Below, piece after piece: positions 58,501 through 64,000 of a DNA stretch of 64,000 nt. The stretch comes from Terebella lapidaria. Its lineage: Eukaryota > Annelida > Polychaeta > Terebellida > Terebellidae. The position numbers and the translations under genes were made by a program. The DNA lies in NCBI GenBank assembly GCA_949152475.1, contig OX424569.1, forward strand, positions 31,045,950 through 31,109,949, in the 5' to 3' direction. The notes under the pieces are model-generated. The model was given only the letters and a program-made list of their open reading frames with translations, had not been told where the DNA came from and made no database searches. Every line of letters starts with the position of its first letter. Positions within the stretch are counted from its first letter, which is position 1.

Positions 58501-60203
58501 ATGAAAAGCTATTGGGTTGACAGGGTAACCGAACAAAGGTATCCATCGATATACAATAGAGAAACAATTCGTACAAGGAAATGAATAATAGTGTGAATGA
58601 CAATACTTACGGAAACGAACCATATTAAGTTTACGTCACTAGATGTGGCATGATAGTGAGGAATATTATATAAGGAACATGTGGGAATATACGGGAACAG
58701 AATACATATTTTTCTGGCAATGTGACAGTTGAACATTTTCAGTGAACTTTGAAAGAACGATGGTGGGTCATGCAAGAAATTAGTAACAAATTCTCCTAGA
58801 TCCTTTAGTACATATATATGACAGCTTAAGTATCAACGGGATTTAAGTATCATCCACCTTCATAAGAACCTTCCCTGTTACATCATTGCCTGTGATTATA
58901 TGACTATTAATCTCGGACATTTTATGCACCTGTGCACGGAATGCACCAATCAAATCATAGAGCAACCGTGTCGTCCAGTTCAGCCTCGACAGAGATACAA
59001 CACCTACATCATAGCGTACCCACTTGCATCACACTGCTTGCAAAAATACGACACATACTAGTAGCCTTACAATCAACAGGACATTTTGATTTTGTGCATT
59101 ATTTTGCCGCTCATACACGTACATATATCATGTTGATATATATTAACATAGAAACTTATTTACAGCAGATTAAATCGAATTGAGATAGGTATGTACTCCA
59201 GTTGTTATAACGCACAACTACGGCGAAATATCTTTGGTCAAGTTATGCACCATGTTTAGACTATGCAAGAAAAGACTGGTAGCAAAAACGCAGAATTAAC
59301 ACTCTTCGGTCGGTAGTATACAATAAAGATACCATCTATGCATTCATACTGCTTACATTATTTGGTTCAACTACCCCGGTAGTTTAATTTTTAGCATTTT
59401 CTATCAGTAACATTTATATACTCTTGAATATGTGATTGAGATTCAGTACGGCCAAATGCAGATGATACACACCACGGATATCCAATCGTATATACTTCAT
59501 CCATGTAGCGACGCCAAATTTTCACTCCGGATTTTCTTCTTTACCACTAGGTAGTGTTAAAATTGGGCCCACCACACGATGATGCAGAATTAGCATGTAA
59601 ATGCGAATCAAAGATATGTTTCACTACTCAATACTGTACTTCGAGCGAATCACAATCACTCGCATGCAAAAGGTAGCATCGAAATAAAATTTCGGCTTTG
59701 TGCCTACTGCAGTATTTAAACTACTCGTAAATAACTGAACACACAAGTGTGGACGTCGCTAAAAACACACGTACACGAAACCATCTACTGTAATTCACCA
59801 TTAACAAACTAGCTGCAGTAATACTAAGCACATGCAGTGATTTAAACTATCACAAGATGGATATTTGAATCATAGTAGTAAATATGCTATAGCTAAGGTC
59901 TGTAGAATTTCAAATATGTACATATCATCATCACACATGTACGGTTTGCACATCCCAACAAGATCATACATAAGTTCGGTGATATACACAATGAAAGTTA
60001 AATGATGGCACATATATGTTTGAATATAATCCTAAAATACATCTCATATACATCTACACAATGAATATAATGTTAATGTGTGTATAACTATATAAGGTGT
60101 AAATAAGTATATATGAAATGAATGTATATATGAAAGTATAATTTCATGGTACCGTAAATATATGACGTGTGGTATAATATAAGGATCATACAAATTATAT
60201 CGT
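58500..60203. other. No gene seen; partly paralogous to 41.0-42.5 kb
   Basis: At about 59,030-59,180 and 59,740-59,870 it matches the flank downstream of AMOP gene 1 (AAAAATACGACACATACTAG; TTTTGCCGCTCATACACGTA; TAATACTAAGCACATGCAGT). The part nearest 60,203 should hold the 3' UTR of the minus-strand RING/NHL gene. I could not find a clear poly(A) signal. Confidence 0.5.
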
Positions 60204-61916
60204 TCATTTCTTGTACCGCACCACGATGAGTTGAACTCGATGGTTGCCTGCATCGCACACGATTACATTCCCCTCCTCTGTGACGGCAATACCCCGTGGC
60301 TTCTTCAGGAGTCCTGGCCCATCTCCCGGAGCTCCAATCCGACAGACAAACTCCCCATCCTCCTTCAACACCACGATGTGGCCAGTCTTCCCGGTGACGA
60401 GCATGTTGTGGTGCTCGTCGAACGTGACAGCGATGGCCTCTATGCTGTGTGGGAAGCTGTTAGCGTGGAGCGTGTGCAGGTACAGGCCGGAGTCTCGGAA
60501 GAGGTGGATGTTTCCGTCAGAGTCAGTGACTGCGACTTTACCAGCGGGAGATACCGCGACGAACCAGGGCGTGGCTGAGAAGGTGGCATTGCCATCGCAC
60601 CCAAAGGAACGAACATGGCGCCCATGGCAGTCAACGACTTTGATGCGTTTGTTCCCCGAGTCGGCTACGTATAGAAGTCCGTCCACCCCGAAGGCTATGC
60701 CCTTTGGGTAACTGAATTCCTCTGGGCCTGAACCTTGCTCACCGAAGCAGTACACGAATCGCCCGGACTCGTCCGCAACTTGCATTCTGTGGTTATACTC
60801 ATCCGCCACGAATATGTTACCTCCTTTGCTTACAGCTATACCATTGGGGCAGCTGAAGTTCTTTTCGCCTTTTCCTGCACTGCCAAACGTGTACTTCACT
60901 TGCAATGTACTTGACAACACTTGCACCCTGTGGTTCAACCGATCAGAAACAAAAATGTAGTTCGCTCTCGGTGAGGTACATATTCCACTGGGACTGTCGA
61001 ATTCACCGGGTTGACGGCCTTCGATACCCTTGGAAAGTTTGAACACTGCCGTCGTGTAGTCCGGAGTTCGAATGTTGGGTATGACTTCACTGCTCGGACG
61101 CGAGACGGACACCGTGACTAGGCGCTGACTTTTGAGTACATGAGACAGTAATGTTTCAAATTCTTTACTACTGGCCTGAAACGTAGTCCTAGAGAATTCC
61201 GGCTTGGACTCTTGACACCGAGCTATTGCCGAGGTGTACCTAATACAGTCATGGTGGATGCGGGAGGACTTATCTCGAATCTCTTCGGCGGAAAGACTAG
61301 AGGTGTACTTGACATACAATGCGTCAGCTTCTGAGAGAACGGTACCGGCCTCCTGCCTCCACAGGATCTGTTTGTCTATTTCCTCTTTCTCGCGTTCCCT
61401 CACCTGGTTGATGAGTTCTGCCTGCTGCTTCTCAAGCAGCGATACTCGTTCTTTGTAAACTCTCATTATATCGTTAATCACTGACTCTTGTTGCTCCCTG
61501 ATCTTAGTCAGTACTGAATCATCACTGATGTCCTCTTGTAGTTTCAGTATCAGTTTCCCAAGATTCTCCAGTTTCGTTTCGTGCTGTGGTTCTGCTGCTT
61601 CAGGATGACCTTGCAGACAAGTATCACAAAGTTTCTTCATGCAATGCTCGCATTTCTTCTTGTGCGACTGGTCGCGACACTGCTCACAAGCTGCGTCTAA
61701 GATGTCCAGAGTGGCGTAGCTAGTGGGCAGCTGGGTAACGTTCTTGTTGGGAAGTAGCGACTCAGTTCGGCAAGTGGGACAGTTGAGCATCCGCCCCACC
61801 AGCAACTTGGATATGCACGGGGCACAGAGGACATGCCCACAGGGCATAGTCTTGGGCACACGTGCCTTTGTATCGTAGCTATTGACACAGATAGGGCACT
61901 CCAGCATCCGCTGCAT
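60204..61916 (-). CDS. RING - cysteine-rich - coiled-coil - NHL repeat protein (TRIM-NHL-like E3 ligase)
   Basis: One uninterrupted exon encodes 570 residues. Residues 7-49 form a C3HC4 RING (C7-C10, C26, H28, C31-C34, C46-C49), the E2-binding part of ubiquitin ligases. Residues 77-104 hold a B-box-like zinc site (CEQC, CEHC, CDTC and H104), less regular than a standard B-box. Residues 115-200 are charged and helical, fitting a coiled coil. From about residue 285 six NHL repeats build a likely beta-propeller (SPSGI..FVSDRLNHRVQV; CPNGI..FVADEYNHRMQV; YPKGI..YVADSGNKRIKV; two weaker ones; KPRGI..VCDAGNHRVQL). There is no filamin domain between coil and propeller, unlike TRIM2/3/71. Cytoplasmic ubiquitin ligation of a partner bound by the propeller is inferred. 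The start lies in a good context (ACCATGC). The family is greatly expanded in many marine invertebrates. Confidence 0.92.
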   Translation of the reverse strand: MQRMLECPICVNSYDTKARVPKTMPCGHVLCAPCISKLLVGRMLNCPTCRTESLLPNKNVTQLPTSYATLDILDAACEQCRDQSHKKKCEHCMKKLCDTCLQGHPEAAEPQHETKLENLGKLILKLQEDISDDSVLTKIREQQESVINDIMRVYKERVSLLEKQQAELINQVREREKEEIDKQILWRQEAGTVLSEADALYVKYTSSLSAEEIRDKSSRIHHDCIRYTSAIARCQESKPEFSRTTFQASSKEFETLLSHVLKSQRLVTVSVSRPSSEVIPNIRTPDYTTAVFKLSKGIEGRQPGEFDSPSGICTSPRANYIFVSDRLNHRVQVLSSTLQVKYTFGSAGKGEKNFSCPNGIAVSKGGNIFVADEYNHRMQVADESGRFVYCFGEQGSGPEEFSYPKGIAFGVDGLLYVADSGNKRIKVVDCHGRHVRSFGCDGNATFSATPWFVAVSPAGKVAVTDSDGNIHLFRDSGLYLHTLHANSFPHSIEAIAVTFDEHHNMLVTGKTGHIVVLKEDGEFVCRIGAPGDGPGLLKKPRGIAVTEEGNVIVCDAGNHRVQLIVVRYKK

Positions 61917-61953
61917 GGTCGCTGGTATGTCGCTCCGGCTTCACCCAGGCATA
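61917..61953 (-). promoter_or_regulatory. 5' UTR part of the RING/NHL gene with splice acceptor and tiny uORF
   Basis: On the minus strand TTGTTTCTGTTTCCAG is a strong splice acceptor, so the exon probably starts at 61,953 and an untranslated first exon lies upstream. Between acceptor and start codon is ATG CCT GGG TGA (61,952-61,941), a three-codon upstream frame that could lower translation. Both points are inferred without transcript data. Confidence 0.55.
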
Positions 61954-61956
61954 CTG

Positions 61957-64000
61957 GAAACAGAAACAATATACAAAACTATGAATCTGAGCTGGGGCAA
62001 AATGTGAAATACCCTTGCAAACATTTCTTTGATTACACTCACACACTGTATACATATTTACATACTATTTCATGAAGAAATCACTACACAAACATGTGTT
62101 CCTATATTTCAAATGAATAATTTGGCAATGACTCCTAAAATTACTTGTCATTTGCAAATACACGTAGATGTAATCACAAGGCCATATTAAATTATTTCTA
62201 ATACATGCACTGATTCATATCTGAAGCCACAATCGAAATACAATTGTCGATTAATTTCATCACGCCTGTTTCCAAAACCAAGCATGCATAGGACAATATA
62301 TGTGCAATTAATGACTTATGATCACAAGCAATTCTCGGAATTTACATCTGCAAATTTAGCGAAAAACACCCACAAATCCTTACGTGCCCAAAGCTACATC
62401 GGAGTGAATACAAATTCTACTTTCGTTTTGTTTCATTACAATTTGTATAGATCACCCAAATGAACTGCTGTCACGCATGTGATAATTATTTAGCAATAGG
62501 CAGTATCAAAGGTTGATGAGGAAATGATACCTGTAGCTACAAAGTAACCGAATACCAGAAACATTATGGAGAGATGGACATGTATGTCATATTGGTATGA
62601 TTATTAATCAAGTTCATATGACATCTGATCTTGAAGCACATTTCGTTTTACTTATTTCTCATCTTTCTCTTCCTAAATACATTATATTAATCTGCAATAT
62701 TGTCATGTGTACCGTCGACCATAATCATGATAATGTAAATGGTACAGCTGACTTGGCAACGATCTCACAAATCATATCGTCAGTACAAATATCCCAATTC
62801 ACATATATGATATTGGCTTACGTCATTAAAAATAGCCTGAGCCGAGCTGACAGTTTTTTTTGGCATTGGGGCAGCTGACACGCCGATATAAAAACGAAAC
62901 ATAGCGGATTAGGAAAACATACACGAACCCCATCATTGTCATTGCTTTACACACATGCTGGGGGCAAGTCGAATAAATGGGATATTTCGCGAGAGTATTC
63001 GTCGAAATGAATAAACGTGTATGTGCTCTTTTTGCCTGGTCGGTGAATGATTGATGATGATCTAGTTGAAACAATATATAGGGAAAATGTGTATCTTCTT
63101 GCCCCTTGGCTATGCTGCTTGCCAAAATATGACGTAATTCCACAGAGCCTTGTGATTGTGCGGCATAGAAAATGGACTTTCCACATGACATTCAATATCA
63201 ACACATCATCCATGACACGTGGTCACCGTTTATAATCAATGTTATTGTCGTAGTATTTGACCTTGAAATATTCTTATTTTAAAGTGATGTTGGCAGGAAA
63301 ACTATTTTTTTTCCAAATTAAACACATATGTGCCTGTGGTCTTAGAAAACTAGGTTACACAACGAACTATGCTTGATCTGATGGATGAATCAAGCATATG
63401 ACAGTACTAGCAGCCGCTTTTCTTTTGTTTTGTGCGCCACTCAGACTTACCTCTGACTTAACCTAGTTCACGCTCGATTGGCTCGAACATGTACGAGTTA
63501 GCTGGAATCGCACTGTATCAAGGGATACAAAGCACCGAGAATGGCGGTTAGGAATTATGGAAGGGCTTTCGATTAAGAAAGGGCGTCTGTTTGAGCATAC
63601 AAGTGCAGATATATAACTGTTGTGTTCTCTTCGTTCGATCAGAAAGGTATACAAAAATCCATAACTTTCTGCCAATATCACTTCAAAACGCATACTCCAT
63701 AACTCTCCACACTGTTGTTTCAGGAATGAATTTTAGATATATTCGTATCGTCCTTGGCAAGATAATTCAATCCACAGTCGAAAGTGAGAAAATAGTGTAC
63801 TTCTACTGGTCAGCTGCTCGTCACTTTTCACGTGCACACTCATTTCTATAGTTTACATAGGTATGTCATTCCGACTTCATGTCGTTCGCAATAATACACG
63901 ATTCGCGGAATAATCGTTTTCATATTTAAATGGTAAGATCCCCTGATGCAAATCTCGACAGGGTCATCATGTGAATGACAGAATTCAAATGTTTTTCTCT
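61957..64000. other. No gene seen; probable intron/upstream region of the RING/NHL gene
   Basis: AT-rich DNA without a supportable exon, repeat or RNA gene. The non-coding first exon of the RING/NHL gene should lie here or beyond the window. Confidence 0.45.

Noticed and set aside
60244-60711. 155-codon plus-strand frame opposite the NHL region
   Set aside because: It is antisense to the NHL repeats, which have clear family motifs and fix the minus-strand frame.

Overview
The window reads as nuclear DNA of an AT-rich marine invertebrate, not a bacterium or a virus. The coding genes have GT-AG introns, signal peptides and AATAAA signals, and they sit among satellites, LINE remains, MITE-like elements and segmental duplications. 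The gene families (a short secreted AMOP-domain protein in tandem copies; a RING/NHL protein) occur in cephalochordates and in lophotrochozoans such as molluscs and brachiopods. The base composition and the abundance of AAGGTCA-rich repeats lean slightly towards a lophotrochozoan, but I cannot fix the phylum from sequence alone.

Layout. (1) 1-15,140 is a higher-order tandem array. A 325-bp repeat lies at the left edge. Next come near-identical modules A (about 1.1 kb, five full and one cut copy) and B (about 1.4-1.5 kb, three copies), and a more diverged module C (two copies). Module junctions carry short palindromes (TACTTGCCGGAATC / GATTTCGGCAAGTA). The modules are packed with AAGGTCA half-sites and TGACGTCA octamers. 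(2) 15,140-24,780 holds dispersed-repeat copies and no gene I can support. (3) 24,780-27,850 is a minus-strand LINE (CR1/L2-like) split by two younger insertions. (4) 27,900-36,830 is made of decayed tandem segmental duplications, with a 3.4-copy, 361-bp tandem repeat inside.

(5) 36.4-58.5 kb is the main gene region: four head-to-tail genes, each with four exons at conserved phases, encoding secreted, cysteine-rich AMOP-domain proteins of 220-225 residues (38,944-40,671; 45,312-46,932; 50,341-52,102; 54,796-56,669). Genes 1 and 2 form one duplicated pair. Genes 3 and 4 form a younger, nearly identical pair in 4.5-5.1 kb units, and a third partial unit follows. Because the units are so alike, insertions can be read against empty sites: a 561-bp foldback element in the 3' UTR of gene 4, a tiny LINE tail in its first intron, a hairpin element upstream of it, and a 279-bp MITE upstream of gene 2. 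(6) 60,204-61,953 is a minus-strand, single-coding-exon RING / cysteine-rich / coiled-coil / NHL gene, a likely E3 ubiquitin ligase. The rest, up to 64,000, shows no supported gene.

The most interesting points are the tandem AMOP family with a paired cysteine loss that suggests a disulfide in an unassigned N-terminal module; two palindrome-filled foldback transposons that share TACGG ends and 6-bp target duplications; and the satellite built from palindromic junctions and transcription-factor-like motifs.
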